52,555 bases of DNA from JAAYCI01 sp964369525 (GCA_964369525.1 CAYJEW010000008.1:1-52555); one strand, 5' to 3'. Shown: positions 1-9,096, counted from the first letter of the stretch. The notes: generated from the letters alone by a model not told the origin. Translations and numbers: made by a program.

Positions 1-65
1 TGGAAGAGCTTACCGACCTGCTTAGCAAGCAAAGCCGCAAAGAAAAATCGCCTGGTGACAGCTAA
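1..65 (+). CDS. C-terminal tail of an unidentified protein (5' truncated by window edge)
   Basis: The frame beginning at base 3 reads about 20 residues, ending KEKSPGDS, and stops at TAA 63-65. It is followed 35 bases later by a strong terminator, which supports a gene end here. The tail is charged and has no recognisable motif, so no function can be given. The other two frames also stay open for a while, so the choice of frame is a judgement. Confidence 0.4.
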   Translation, partial: EELTDLLSKQSRKEKSPGDS

Positions 66-99
66 ACAAAAAACGGATTTGGATTTATATGGCTTCACA

Positions 100-142
100 T
101 CAGGCGTCAGAGAGAGCCCTCTCTGACGCCTGATAATTTTTT
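100..142 (+). terminator. Strong intrinsic terminator
   Basis: A perfect 15-bp inverted repeat (arms 100-114 and 119-133, loop AGCC) is followed by a run of six T at 137-142. It closes the transcription unit whose last codons lie at 1-65. Confidence 0.93.
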
Positions 143-207
143 AACGCTTATCTAAAGTTTTACCGATATTTGAAATATGGGATAAGCTATGCTTTGGGGT
201 GATAATT

Positions 208-678
208 GTGCGTATAAACGATATGGTAAAAGCGAGTTTTAATAAAGAGAGTATGGCAGGAAGTAGTGGATTTCGTAATGGTGAGCCCATTACAAAAGAA
301 AAAGCAATTGCACTCGGCTTAGATTTAGACCACAGCAGAAATATTACAGGCAGTTCTGCCCATAAAAAGATTGTTCCTGTTGACGAAAGTGTAAAACAAA
401 AAATCTTAGATATAACAAGCAAAGAGGTTGTGGAAAACTTTGCCATGTCTGATGGAGAAGCAGTGAGTGATGTTATTCGTGGATACTTAGATACACTTCC
501 ATCTGAAGAACGCTCATCCGCTAATTGGACACTGCAGTGTTTTACAATACAAGTTCAGCGCGCTTATGTTAATGAGATAAAATCGCATAATCTGTCTTGG
601 ACACAAGGAGAGTATTTTGACCCTAAAATCTTAGAGGGGTTTAACCCAATGCAAGCACATCTGGATATTACAGTTTGA
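208..678 (+). CDS. Hypothetical protein, about 156 aa, no family recognised
   Basis: This open frame lies between two intrinsic terminators, so it is probably a single-gene unit. GTG at 208 is preferred because TTGGGG at 194-199 sits about eight bases upstream. GTG 199 and ATG 223 are in-frame alternatives. The protein is mostly hydrophilic, with no membrane segment or signal peptide. It holds a segment rich in charged residues (KQKILDITSKEVVENFAMSD) and an aromatic C-terminal part. Codon use is more AT-rich than in the his genes that follow, which could mean separate ancestry, but nothing else suggests mobility. I do not recognise the family and assign no function. Confidence 0.6.
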   Translation: MRINDMVKASFNKESMAGSSGFRNGEPITKEKAIALGLDLDHSRNITGSSAHKKIVPVDESVKQKILDITSKEVVENFAMSDGEAVSDVIRGYLDTLPSEERSSANWTLQCFTIQVQRAYVNEIKSHNLSWTQGEYFDPKILEGFNPMQAHLDITV

Positions 679-705
679 TAGGGCTAAAATAATTTAATAT
701 CGGTG

Positions 706-740
706 AAAAGCACTTTTAAGAAATTGAGAGTGCTTTTTTA
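706..740 (+). terminator. Intrinsic terminator after the hypothetical gene
   Basis: Inverted repeat AAAAGCACT (706-714) with AGTGCTTTT (729-737), continuing into a T run to 739. It separates the small hypothetical gene from the his promoter region. Confidence 0.85.
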
Positions 741-826
741 TACCCAAAAAGCAAGGCGACTTTTAATATGGCAGAAAATCAAACATCTACAGCAAGCAAA
801 GGCACCATCTTGCTTTATCAATTTAC

Positions 827-855
827 TTGACTAAATTAGTGAAGTATGATATATT
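827..855 (+). promoter_or_regulatory. Sigma-A promoter of the histidine operon
   Basis: TTGACT (827-832), a 17-base spacer and TATATT (850-855) make a good vegetative promoter. The leader to the hisZG start at 886 would be only about 25 bases. That leaves no room for a T-box or a leader-peptide attenuator between promoter and gene, so regulation by histidine, if any, is not visible here. AGGAGA at 875-880 is the ribosome binding site. Confidence 0.8.
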
Positions 856-885
856 TACAAAAATCACCCCTAAAAGGAGAAATAT

Positions 886-2457
886 ATGGATAGCTCAATG
901 CCGGTGCTTCGCCCTGAAGAGATGTTGGCGTTTAAATTGCGTGCTTTGTATGAAGAGCAAGGCTACGGCCTATTTCGCATGAGCAGCTTTGAGGAATATG
1001 ACCTATACATGCAGAATCGGTCGTTTTTAATCGACGATGATATGATAACATTTACAGGTGCCGACGGGCGCCTTATGGCGCTTAGGCCGGACGTGACATT
1101 ATCCATTGTAAAAAGTGTGCAACCCAAAGAAAAAAAACGCCTTTATTATAACGAAAATGTATTTCGCCGCGATAGGCAAACAGGCCAGCTGGCCGAAATT
1201 AGGCAGATGGGCCTTGAGTATATAGGCGGCGATGGGTTAAACACCGAGGCCGAGGTGCTTGCACTAGCCGCAAAAAGCCTTGCGGCGGCAGGGAGATATG
1301 CGCTGGATTTGTCGCATATGGAGGTAATAGAGGCGGTGCTTAGCCTTTTTGAGGAGGAGGATGCACGGCAGGAGGCTATAGCGGCACTGCAAACCAAAAG
1401 CTCACACATTATGCGCCAAGCCGCATTGAAGGCAGGCCTGCAAAACAGCCTAGCCGATAGTCTTGCAAGCCTCACGGCATTGGCAGGCCCGTTTGTGCAG
1501 GTGATGCCACAGGCATGCCGGCTACTTAGCGCCTTACCCGATGCAAAAAAAGCCTTGAGCGAGCTACAACAGCTTTACGACATGCTGGTGCAGAGCGGTG
1601 TATCAGAAGGTTTGCGGCTGGATTTTTCGATTCTAAACGATGTAAACTATTATAATGGGCTGATATTCCAAGGATATGTGGAAGGTGTGGCACAGCCTGT
1701 GCTATCGGGTGGGCGGTACGACAGCCTGCTGCGCCGTTTTGGCAAGCCGCAAAACGGTCTTGGTTTTGCGCTGTACCTAGATGCTATAACAAGCATGGAC
1801 AAATGCGAAACCGCACTACCACAGGCAGAAACGGACATATGGCTGAATGTTGCCCTGCCAAAAGGACGTATGGCAAACAAGGTACACAGCATGTTTGAAA
1901 AAGCAGGCTTTGCCGCACCCGGGATTTTGGACGAAAGCCGCCGCCTTGTTTTGGAAGATAAAGCGCATAATATACGCTACTTTTTAGTAAAGCCCACCGA
2001 TGTGGACAGCTATGTGGAGCATGGCGCCGCCGATATAGGCGTTGTGGGCAAGGATGTACTGCTGGAGAGTGGCGCAGATGTGCTGGAGCTGCTAGACATG
2101 GGGCTTGGCCGTTGTCGCCTTGCGGTGGCAGGATATGCAGACTATAATGAAAACACTACACGGCCGCTTAGGGTGGCCACAAAATATCCGTCGGTTACCC
2201 GCAGGTATTATGCCGCCAAAAGCCGCTCGGTAGAGATAATAAACCTGCATGGCTCTATAGAGCTTGCGCCTATACTGGGGCTTTCGGATGTGATTGTGGA
2301 TATAGTAGAAACAGGCACAACGCTAAAAGAAAACAATCTTGCTGTGCTGGCCGAGATAGAGCCGTCGTCGGCACGGCTGGTGGCCAACCGCGCGGCATGG
2401 CGCTTTAAAGAGCCAACCATACGCAAGCTTGTGAAAAAGCTGGAGGAACAGCTATGA
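886..2457 (+). CDS. hisZG: HisZ-HisG fusion: ATP phosphoribosyltransferase, regulatory plus catalytic parts
   Basis: Catalyses the first step of histidine synthesis, ATP + PRPP to phosphoribosyl-ATP. Residues 1 to about 305 are HisZ-like, a class II histidyl-tRNA-synthetase fold without tRNA charging, with a motif-3-like LSGGRYDSLLRRFG near 272. From about 317 the chain becomes short-form HisG (LPKGRM, ADIGVVGKD, and the PRPP loop VDIVETGTTLKENN near 471-485). In the short-form HisG systems I know, HisZ and HisG are separate chains forming a hetero-octamer. Here they are one 523-residue chain with no stop or restart signal at the junction. ATG 886 follows AGGAGA by five bases. The stop overlaps hisD by ATGA. 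Both assignments are secure; how the fused enzyme assembles is unknown. Confidence 0.93.
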   Translation: MDSSMPVLRPEEMLAFKLRALYEEQGYGLFRMSSFEEYDLYMQNRSFLIDDDMITFTGADGRLMALRPDVTLSIVKSVQPKEKKRLYYNENVFRRDRQTGQLAEIRQMGLEYIGGDGLNTEAEVLALAAKSLAAAGRYALDLSHMEVIEAVLSLFEEEDARQEAIAALQTKSSHIMRQAALKAGLQNSLADSLASLTALAGPFVQVMPQACRLLSALPDAKKALSELQQLYDMLVQSGVSEGLRLDFSILNDVNYYNGLIFQGYVEGVAQPVLSGGRYDSLLRRFGKPQNGLGFALYLDAITSMDKCETALPQAETDIWLNVALPKGRMANKVHSMFEKAGFAAPGILDESRRLVLEDKAHNIRYFLVKPTDVDSYVEHGAADIGVVGKDVLLESGADVLELLDMGLGRCRLAVAGYADYNENTTRPLRVATKYPSVTRRYYAAKSRSVEIINLHGSIELAPILGLSDVIVDIVETGTTLKENNLAVLAEIEPSSARLVANRAAWRFKEPTIRKLVKKLEEQL

Positions 2458-3737
2458 TAACAATACAAAAACTAAGCGAAACATCGGTGCAGGCGCTAGT
2501 GCAAAGACGTAGCGAGCAGGCGCCCGACGTAAGCAAAGATGTGGCAAAAATACTTAAAGATGTACAGCAAAGAGGCGACGCAGCGCTACGCGAATACACA
2601 AAACGCTTTGATAAAGCCGATTTGCAGCAGCTGCAAGTGAGCGAGCAGGAAGTGCAACAGGCTGTGGCAACAATAGATGCTGAGCTACTGCGCGTTATGC
2701 GCACTGCGGCAGAGAATATTCGCAACTTTCATGAAAACCAAGTGCGGCAGGGTTTTGTGGCGGCCGAGCGTAATGGGGTGGTAATGGGGCAACGCATAAC
2801 ACCGCTGGAGCGTGTGGGTGTGTATGTGCCGGGGGGCACGGCCGCATACCCAAGCACGGTACTAATGGACGTGATACCTGCTGTTATTGCAAAGGTACCT
2901 CGCATTGTTATGGTGAGCCCGCCCGGAAAAGATGGCAAGCTAGCCCCTGCTATTCTGGCCGCAGCCCACATTGCAGGCGTGGGCGAAATATATAAAGTGG
3001 GCGGTGCGCAGGCGGTGGCCGCGCTGAGCTACGGAACCGAAAGCATCCCAAGGGTAGACAAAATTGTAGGCCCGGGCAACATATATGTAGCCACCGCAAA
3101 GCAGATGGTGTATGGGCAGGTGGATATCGACATGATAGCCGGCCCAAGCGATATTTTGGTGGTGGCAGACGACACCGCAAGCGCTACGGCGGTAGCGGCA
3201 GATATGCTAGCGCAGGCCGAGCACGACCCCAATGCCGCGGCGATACTTGTTACCACAAGTGAAAAGCTGGCTAAAGAGGTGCAGGCAGAGCTACCAAAGC
3301 AGCTGCAGGTACTGCCCAGGCGGGATATTGCAAAACAGTCTATTGAAACAAACGGTAAAATTATACTGGCTGATACAATAGAAAAAGCCATGGAGGTTGC
3401 CAATGCGTTTGCGCCGGAGCACTTAGAGCTTTGCGTGCAAGAGCCGTTTGCGCTGCTTTCGCAGGTGCAAAATGCGGGCAGCATCTTTTTAGGCCACCAC
3501 ACGCCCGAAGCGCTGGGCGATTACTTTGCAGGCCCAAACCACACACTGCCAACAGGCGGCACAGCCAGGTTTTATTCGCCGCTGTCGGTAGACGACTACG
3601 TGAAAAAAAGTAGCTATCTGTACTATTCCAAAGAGGCATTACAGGCAGTGGCAGACGATGTGCAGATGTTCGCTAACGCAGAAGGGCTACACGCCCATGC
3701 GCAAAGCGTAGCTGTGCGCACAAAAAAGGAGCAGTAG
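2454..3737 (+). CDS. hisD: Histidinol dehydrogenase
   Basis: Performs the last two oxidations, L-histidinol to L-histidine, using NAD and zinc. The 427-residue length is typical. The AQAEHDP segment near residue 253 carries zinc-ligand residues, FAPEHLELC near 320 holds the catalytic Glu-His pair, and GPNHTLPTGG near 361 is a family signature. A late His lies in the LHAHAQS segment. It overlaps hisZG by four bases (ATGA), so translation is probably coupled, and it ends TAG directly against the hisC ATG. Confidence 0.97.
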   Translation: MITIQKLSETSVQALVQRRSEQAPDVSKDVAKILKDVQQRGDAALREYTKRFDKADLQQLQVSEQEVQQAVATIDAELLRVMRTAAENIRNFHENQVRQGFVAAERNGVVMGQRITPLERVGVYVPGGTAAYPSTVLMDVIPAVIAKVPRIVMVSPPGKDGKLAPAILAAAHIAGVGEIYKVGGAQAVAALSYGTESIPRVDKIVGPGNIYVATAKQMVYGQVDIDMIAGPSDILVVADDTASATAVAADMLAQAEHDPNAAAILVTTSEKLAKEVQAELPKQLQVLPRRDIAKQSIETNGKIILADTIEKAMEVANAFAPEHLELCVQEPFALLSQVQNAGSIFLGHHTPEALGDYFAGPNHTLPTGGTARFYSPLSVDDYVKKSSYLYYSKEALQAVADDVQMFANAEGLHAHAQSVAVRTKKEQ

Positions 3738-4778
3738 ATGTCTAAGTACATAGACCCACGCTATAAAGATATAAAACCATACACTCCGGGAGAGCAGCCC
3801 AAAGCAGGTAGCCTTACAAAGCTGAACACCAACGAAAACCCGTATCCGCCTTCGGCTGCGGTGCAACAGGCGGTGCAAGGCCAGGTAAGTACACTGCATA
3901 GGTATCCACCGCCTGCGGCAGAAGAGCTTGTAAATGCGCTTGCACATCAGCACGGCATACAGCCCGAGAATGTGTTTGTAAGCAACGGTAGCGATGAAGC
4001 GCTCGCGTTTTGTTTTCAGGCGCTGTGCCCAAACGGCGCGGCCTTTGCCGATATAACCTATGGGTTTTATCCGGTATACAGCAAGCTGTACCATGTAAAC
4101 AGTAAAATTATACCGCTACGCCAAGATTTTACGCTGAACCCCGAAGACTATACAGGCCTTGCCCAAACGCTTTTTATAGCAAACCCAAATGCGCCCACAG
4201 GGTTGGCACTTAGCCTAGCCCAGCTGGAAGATCTACTGCAGGAAGATAGGCTGGTTATTGTAGACGAGGCATATGTGGATTTTGGTGCGCAAAGCGCAGT
4301 ACAGCTACTGGACAGGTATAAAAACCTTATGGTTATAGGTACGTTTTCAAAGTCGCACTCGCTGGCAGGCGCACGCCTTGGATACGCCATAGCAAGCCAA
4401 GAGCTGATAGAAGACCTTAACCGCATAAAGTTTAGTTTTAATCCGTATAACGTAAACCGCATGACCATAGCGGCAGGCGTAGCGGCATTGCAGGACAAAG
4501 CCTATCATGAGCAATGCAAAAATGCCACTATGGAGATACGGCGGCAGAGCCTTGATATTTTGCACAACATGGGCTTTAGTTGTACTAATAGTATGGCAAA
4601 CTTTGTGTTTGCTAGCCACAAAAACGTGCCTGCCGAAGAAATTTATGTAAAGCTAAAACAGCGCAATGTGCTGGTGCGGTGGTTTGCACAGCCGCGCATA
4701 GATAATTATGTTAGAATAACTATTGGCACACAAAGTGAGATGAATATACTGTTTTCGGAACTGCGAGGAATTTTATAG
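3738..4778 (+). CDS. hisC: Histidinol-phosphate aminotransferase
   Basis: PLP-dependent fold-type I aminotransferase converting imidazole acetol phosphate plus glutamate to histidinol phosphate. NPNAPTG near residue 150 and FSKSHSLAGARLGY near 203, with the PLP lysine, are diagnostic. The N-terminal LNTNENPYPPS is the usual substrate-side motif. The 346-residue length is normal. The ATG abuts the hisD stop, and AAAAAGGAG within the hisD end serves as ribosome binding site. Confidence 0.95.
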   Translation: MSKYIDPRYKDIKPYTPGEQPKAGSLTKLNTNENPYPPSAAVQQAVQGQVSTLHRYPPPAAEELVNALAHQHGIQPENVFVSNGSDEALAFCFQALCPNGAAFADITYGFYPVYSKLYHVNSKIIPLRQDFTLNPEDYTGLAQTLFIANPNAPTGLALSLAQLEDLLQEDRLVIVDEAYVDFGAQSAVQLLDRYKNLMVIGTFSKSHSLAGARLGYAIASQELIEDLNRIKFSFNPYNVNRMTIAAGVAALQDKAYHEQCKNATMEIRRQSLDILHNMGFSCTNSMANFVFASHKNVPAEEIYVKLKQRNVLVRWFAQPRIDNYVRITIGTQSEMNILFSELRGIL

Positions 4779-4810
4779 TAGCAGTAAACCGCAATAAAAG
4801 GGAGAATATC

Positions 4811-5401
4811 ATGAGACAAGTGACGCTAAAGCGTGATACAAACGAGACAAAAATTGAAATGAGATTACTGCTGGATGGTAGCGGAGAGTCTCGTGTGGAT
4901 ACAGGTAGTGGGTTTTTAGACCATATGCTAGAGCTATTTTGTCGCCACGGCAGGTTTAATTTAGCGCTTAGCTGTAAAGGCGACACAAATGTAGATTTTC
5001 ACCACACAGCAGAGGATGTGGCCATTGTGCTGGGGCGTGCATTTTCGCAGGCGCTTGGCGATAGAGCGGGCATTACAAGGTATGGTAGCTTTATGCTACC
5101 AATGGACGAGGCGCTGGTGTTGTGCGCAATAGATATATGCGGTAGAGCAACCTGCTGCTGCGAGCTCTCGCTACCCACCGAAAAAATAGGCTGTTTTGAC
5201 TGCGAGCTTATAGACGAGTTTTTTACCGCATTTGCCAGAGAGCTTGGCGCGGCTATACACCTAAAACGCATAAACGGCACAAACAGCCACCACATTGCCG
5301 AGGCGGCCTTTAAGGGCTTTGGGCGGGTGCTGGCCGACGCTGTGCGTATAGACGAGCGGCTGGACGGCGAGGTGCTGTCTACCAAAGGTACAATTATATA
5401 A
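4811..5401 (+). CDS. hisB: Imidazoleglycerol-phosphate dehydratase
   Basis: Dehydrates imidazole glycerol phosphate to imidazole acetol phosphate. At 196 residues it is the monofunctional form with no phosphatase domain, consistent with a separate PHP phosphatase later in the operon. The metal-binding motifs are clear: FLDHMLELF, FHHTAEDV and SHHIAEAAFKG. A GGGAGA site precedes the ATG by about six bases. A cluster of cysteines (CGRATCCCEL) in the middle is unusual in amount but lies in a variable region. Confidence 0.96.
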   Translation: MRQVTLKRDTNETKIEMRLLLDGSGESRVDTGSGFLDHMLELFCRHGRFNLALSCKGDTNVDFHHTAEDVAIVLGRAFSQALGDRAGITRYGSFMLPMDEALVLCAIDICGRATCCCELSLPTEKIGCFDCELIDEFFTAFARELGAAIHLKRINGTNSHHIAEAAFKGFGRVLADAVRIDERLDGEVLSTKGTII

Positions 5402-5459
5402 AGCGTATTTGCGGCAGGTGCGCCTGCTGCAAGACTATTAGCAAAAGGCGGAGGCCGAT

Positions 5460-6083
5460 ATGGTAGCAATTGTAGAGTATGGCGTGGGCAACCTGTTTAG
5501 CCTGCGTTGCTCGCTTAGTGCGCTTGGGTGCGAGGCGACAATGGCCGAAACACCACAGCAGCTTTTGCAGGCAAAAAAGGTTATACTGCCCGGCGTTGGC
5601 GCGTTTGGCGATGCTATGGCAAAGCTGCGTAGCGCAAACCTTGTGCAGCCGCTGAAAGAACTTGCGGCGGCGGGCGTACCGGTTTTAGGGATATGCCTTG
5701 GCATGCAGCTGCTTTTTGAGGGTAGCGATGAATTTGGCAGTCACGACGGCATTGGGCTTATTCCCGGGCGGGTGTGTTCTTTGCAGCAAGACCTTGAGGC
5801 GGCAGGCTATTCGTATAAAGTACCGCACATGGGCTGGAACCCACTGCAATTTGTACAGCCGCAAAGCCCCATACTGCAAAATACAAATCAGAACGAGGCG
5901 TTTTATTACGTACATAGCTTTTATGCAAAGCACTGCGAGCAGTATGTAGTAGCTCAAAGTGAGTATGGCCTGCAGGTGCCGGGCGTTGTGCAAAACAGTA
6001 ATGTATACGGCACACAGTTTCATCCCGAAAAAAGCGGCGATGTGGGGCTTGCTATGTTGAAAGCATTTTTGGAGGTTTGTTAA
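5460..6083 (+). CDS. hisH: Imidazole glycerol phosphate synthase, glutamine amidotransferase subunit
   Basis: Supplies ammonia from glutamine to HisF. It is a class I amidotransferase with nucleophile Cys near residue 78 in GICLGMQLLFE and the His-Glu pair in TQFHPEKSG near 185. The 207-residue length is standard. GGAGG precedes the ATG. The 58-base gap after hisB holds no clear structure. The stop codon abuts hisA. Confidence 0.96.
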   Translation: MVAIVEYGVGNLFSLRCSLSALGCEATMAETPQQLLQAKKVILPGVGAFGDAMAKLRSANLVQPLKELAAAGVPVLGICLGMQLLFEGSDEFGSHDGIGLIPGRVCSLQQDLEAAGYSYKVPHMGWNPLQFVQPQSPILQNTNQNEAFYYVHSFYAKHCEQYVVAQSEYGLQVPGVVQNSNVYGTQFHPEKSGDVGLAMLKAFLEVC

Positions 6084-6809
6084 ATGTTACTATTTCCGGC
6101 AATAGATTTACTGGGCGGCAAGGCCGTGAGACTTTTTCAAGGCGACTATGCGCAAAGCACGGTGTTTGGCGAAAACCCTGCGGATTTTGCAGCTAAGTTT
6201 GCCATGCAGGGGGCGCAGTGCCTGCATTTGGTAGACCTAGACGGTGCCAAGGGCGGCGCGCCGCAAAACTTTAGCGCAGTGCAGGATATTGTAAAGGCTG
6301 CACCGAATATGCTTATAGAGCTGGGCGGCGGTATACGCACAGAGCAAACTGTAGAAAAGTATCTTGAGATGGGTATAAGCCGAGTAATCCTCGGCACAGC
6401 CGCACTAAAGGATGCAGAGTTTACCAAACGCATGGTTAAGCAGTATGGCGAGCGTATAGCCGTGGGTGTAGACGCGCGCGACGGCAAGGTGGCTGTGGAG
6501 GGCTGGCTAAGCACCTCAAACACCGACAGCATAGAGTTTTGCCGCACCATGCAGGACATAGGCGTTCGGTATATTATCTACACCGACATTGCCCGCGACG
6601 GAGCGCAGCGTGGTAGCAATATTGAGGTGTACGAGCAGCTGGCAGAGCTTAAAGGAATGTCGTTTACGGCGTCGGGAGGTGTGTCCAGTGTGCAAGAGAT
6701 TGCACGCCTGCGTGATATGGGGCTGTATGCCGCTATACTGGGGCGTGCGCTGTATGAGGGCACTGTGCAACTAAAAGATGTGCTGGCCATAGCTTGCGGC
6801 CAAAACTAA
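6084..6809 (+). CDS. hisA: ProFAR isomerase (phosphoribosylformimino-AICAR-P isomerase)
   Basis: Amadori-type isomerase of the fourth step. It is a (beta/alpha)8 barrel with the two catalytic aspartates in PAIDLLGG (N-terminal half) and AVGVDARDG (C-terminal half), and phosphate-binding glycines in ELGGGIRT and TASGGVSS. The length of 241 residues is normal. The ATG directly follows the hisH stop, with GGAGGT inside hisH as ribosome binding site. Confidence 0.96.
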   Translation: MLLFPAIDLLGGKAVRLFQGDYAQSTVFGENPADFAAKFAMQGAQCLHLVDLDGAKGGAPQNFSAVQDIVKAAPNMLIELGGGIRTEQTVEKYLEMGISRVILGTAALKDAEFTKRMVKQYGERIAVGVDARDGKVAVEGWLSTSNTDSIEFCRTMQDIGVRYIIYTDIARDGAQRGSNIEVYEQLAELKGMSFTASGGVSSVQEIARLRDMGLYAAILGRALYEGTVQLKDVLAIACGQN

Positions 6810-6833
6810 GCAGATACACAGGAGAGAGCCAAC

Positions 6834-7592
6834 ATGATTGCCAAACGCATTATCCCTTGCCTCGATATTCGTGACGGACGTGTTGTAAAAGGCACAAACT
6901 TTAAAGGCCTGCGCGATGTGGAAGATCCCGTAGAACTGGCGGCTTTTTATAACCGCGAGGGTGCCGACGAGCTTGTGTTTTATGACATAACCGCCTCGGC
7001 AGAGGGCCGCGGGATTTTTACCGATATACTTACAAAAGTAGCCTCACAGGTGTTTATTCCGCTAACGGTTGGCGGAGGGATAAACAGCCTTGAAGATTTC
7101 GACCGTGTTTTAAAATGCGGCGCCGATAAGGTAAGCGTGAACTCGGGCGCTGTGCGAAACCCAAAAATTATAGAACAGGGCGCTAAACGCTATGGCAGCC
7201 AGTGCGTGGTGTTGTCTATGGATGTGAAGCGGGTGGGCGATAGCTGGCACATATTTGTGAAAGGCGGCAGGGAAGACACCGGCATAGACGCCCTGCAATG
7301 GGCAGAGCAGGGCGAGGCGGCCGGGGCAGGCGAGCTTGTGGTAAACAGTATGGACACCGACGGGGTGAAAAACGGGTTTGACCTTGAATTGTTGCAAGAG
7401 GTTGCGGCAAGGGTAAGCATTCCTATTATTGCCTCGGGTGGCGCAGGCGGAATAGAGCATTTTTCGCAGCTGTTTGCCCTGCCAAAAATAGACGCAGGGC
7501 TTGCGGCGTCAATATTCCACTACCGAGAGGTAAGCATTGCACAGCTAAAGCAGTACCTGCACAGCGCTGGCGTGCCTATGCGCCTAATATAG
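6834..7592 (+). CDS. hisF: Imidazole glycerol phosphate synthase, cyclase subunit
   Basis: Forms imidazole glycerol phosphate and AICAR using ammonia channelled from HisH. Barrel protein of 252 residues with catalytic aspartates in CLDIRDGRVVKG and SMDVKR, and the TVGGGINS and IASGGAGG phosphate sites. CAGGAGAG precedes the ATG. The stop is TAG, one of many ordinary TAG stops in the window. Confidence 0.97.
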   Translation: MIAKRIIPCLDIRDGRVVKGTNFKGLRDVEDPVELAAFYNREGADELVFYDITASAEGRGIFTDILTKVASQVFIPLTVGGGINSLEDFDRVLKCGADKVSVNSGAVRNPKIIEQGAKRYGSQCVVLSMDVKRVGDSWHIFVKGGREDTGIDALQWAEQGEAAGAGELVVNSMDTDGVKNGFDLELLQEVAARVSIPIIASGGAGGIEHFSQLFALPKIDAGLAASIFHYREVSIAQLKQYLHSAGVPMRLI

Positions 7593-7627
7593 CAGATACA
7601 CCAACATAAAAACAACGGAGATACGCT

Positions 7628-8272
7628 ATGAACCTAGATAACATTAAATTTGATACAAACGGGCTTGTGCCGGCTATTGTGCAGGACTACTACACAAAAC
7701 AGGTGCTAATGCTTGCCTATATGAATAAAGAAAGCCTGGAGATTACTTTAAATGAAAAGCGCACCTGCTTTTATTCGCGCAGCCGCAAACAGCTTTGGCG
7801 CAAGGGCGAAAGCAGTGGAAACACCCAGCATGTGGTGTCGCTTTCGGCCGACTGCGATGGTGATACATTGCTTGTGCAGGTTGTAAAAAACGGTCCTGCT
7901 TGCCACACTGGCGAGGAGAGCTGCTTTTTTGATAGTATCTACCAAAGCGATAGCCATGCAGCTGTTACACTGCAGGCGCTGTATACACTAATAAAAGAGC
8001 GAAAGGCATCCCCACAAGAGGGTAGCTACACAAGCTATCTATTTGAAAAAGGCCTTGAGAAGATACTGAAAAAGGTGGGCGAAGAGAGCACCGAGGTAGT
8101 GATAAGCGCCATGAAGGGCGAGAAGGACGAAACTATATATGAAATAAGCGACCTTTGCTACCATGTGCTGGTGCTGATGGTGGAAAACGGCATCTCAACA
8201 CAGGAGATACTGGCCGAGCTTTCAAAGCGCCATGTGGTAGACAAAAAGGTAAAGCAGGAGACAATGCAGTGA
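7628..8272 (+). CDS. hisIE: Bifunctional phosphoribosyl-AMP cyclohydrolase / phosphoribosyl-ATP pyrophosphatase
   Basis: Residues 1 to about 115 are HisI, with zinc and substrate residues in SADCDGDTLLVQV and GPACHTGEESCFF. Residues about 120-205 are HisE, an all-alpha MazG-like pyrophosphatase with the acidic pattern GEESTEVVISAMKGEKDE. Together they carry out steps two and three. The 214-residue length matches fused HisIE. CGGAGA precedes the ATG. The last codons overlap the next gene as GTGA. Confidence 0.96.
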   Translation: MNLDNIKFDTNGLVPAIVQDYYTKQVLMLAYMNKESLEITLNEKRTCFYSRSRKQLWRKGESSGNTQHVVSLSADCDGDTLLVQVVKNGPACHTGEESCFFDSIYQSDSHAAVTLQALYTLIKERKASPQEGSYTSYLFEKGLEKILKKVGEESTEVVISAMKGEKDETIYEISDLCYHVLVLMVENGISTQEILAELSKRHVVDKKVKQETMQ

Positions 8273-9096
8273 AACAGATTTCAAATATTCATACCCACTC
8301 GCAGTTTTGCGATGGGGCAGATACACCTTCAGAGATAGCAAAAACGGCTATTGAGATGGGTTTTACCGATATTGGCTTTTCATCGCATTCGCCAAGAATG
8401 TCACCATTTGGTTTTGAGGGTTTAGAAAACGAGCAGGAGTATAGGCAGGCTATTGCGCTGCTGAAAACACAGATGGAGGGCCGCATACGGGTGTACTGCG
8501 GTATAGAGCACGATGCAGGCTCTGTTATTGACGCAAGCCTGTATGACTATGTTATAGGCTCAGTGCACTACTGCGTGGTGCAGGGGGATGAGGTGGCGGT
8601 GGACTACAACACGCAGATTTGTAAAGAGGCTATACAGCAATATTTTGGCGGAAATGGCCTAAAGCTGGCAGAAGCGTATTATCAAACAATTGTAGAGAGC
8701 GTGCGCCGCAACCGCCCTGATGTTGTGGGACATTTTGATATTGTGACAAAATATAATAAAGATAATGTGCTGTTCGACGAAGGCTCGAAACAATACCAAA
8801 GCTTTGCGCTGGAGGCCCTTGATGAAGTGATAAGTGAAACCCAGCGTTATGGTGGCGTTATAGAGGTAAACACAGGTGCAGTAGCCAGAGGGGTGAAAGA
8901 GCTACCGTACCCCGCGCCGTTTTTGCTACAGCATGCGGCCAAAAGAGGCGCCAATATGGTAATAACAACCGATTGCCATAACAAAAATCTTTTGGGTGCC
9001 AGCTTTGAGCAATCAGTAGAGCTTATGCGCAGTGCCGGTTTTAGTAGCATGGCTGTTTGGGAGAATGGGGCGTTTGCACAGCGAGCGCTGGAGTAA
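8269..9096 (+). CDS. hisK: Histidinol-phosphatase, PHP family
   Basis: Removes phosphate from histidinol phosphate, the step that monofunctional HisB lacks. PHP-domain metal motifs are visible: NIHTHSQFCDG at the start, GIEHD, GHFDIVTKYN and TTDCHN. I place the start at GTG 8269, which overlaps the hisIE stop as GTGA and has CAGGAGA about ten bases upstream. The open frame extends further upstream, but that part lies inside hisIE and does not look like a PHP N terminus. The 275-residue product is family-sized. It completes a full ten-reaction histidine pathway in one operon. Confidence 0.92.
   Translation: MKQISNIHTHSQFCDGADTPSEIAKTAIEMGFTDIGFSSHSPRMSPFGFEGLENEQEYRQAIALLKTQMEGRIRVYCGIEHDAGSVIDASLYDYVIGSVHYCVVQGDEVAVDYNTQICKEAIQQYFGGNGLKLAEAYYQTIVESVRRNRPDVVGHFDIVTKYNKDNVLFDEGSKQYQSFALEALDEVISETQRYGGVIEVNTGAVARGVKELPYPAPFLLQHAAKRGANMVITTDCHNKNLLGASFEQSVELMRSAGFSSMAVWENGAFAQRALE

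Noticed and set aside
748..816. Inverted repeat AAAGCAAG/CTTGCTTT upstream of the his promoter
   Set aside because: The arms are far apart, lie upstream of the promoter and have alternative partners (AGCAAG at 791). No clear role.
856..885. T-box or leader-peptide attenuator for the his operon
   Set aside because: Only about 25 bases separate the predicted start of transcription from the gene, too short for either.
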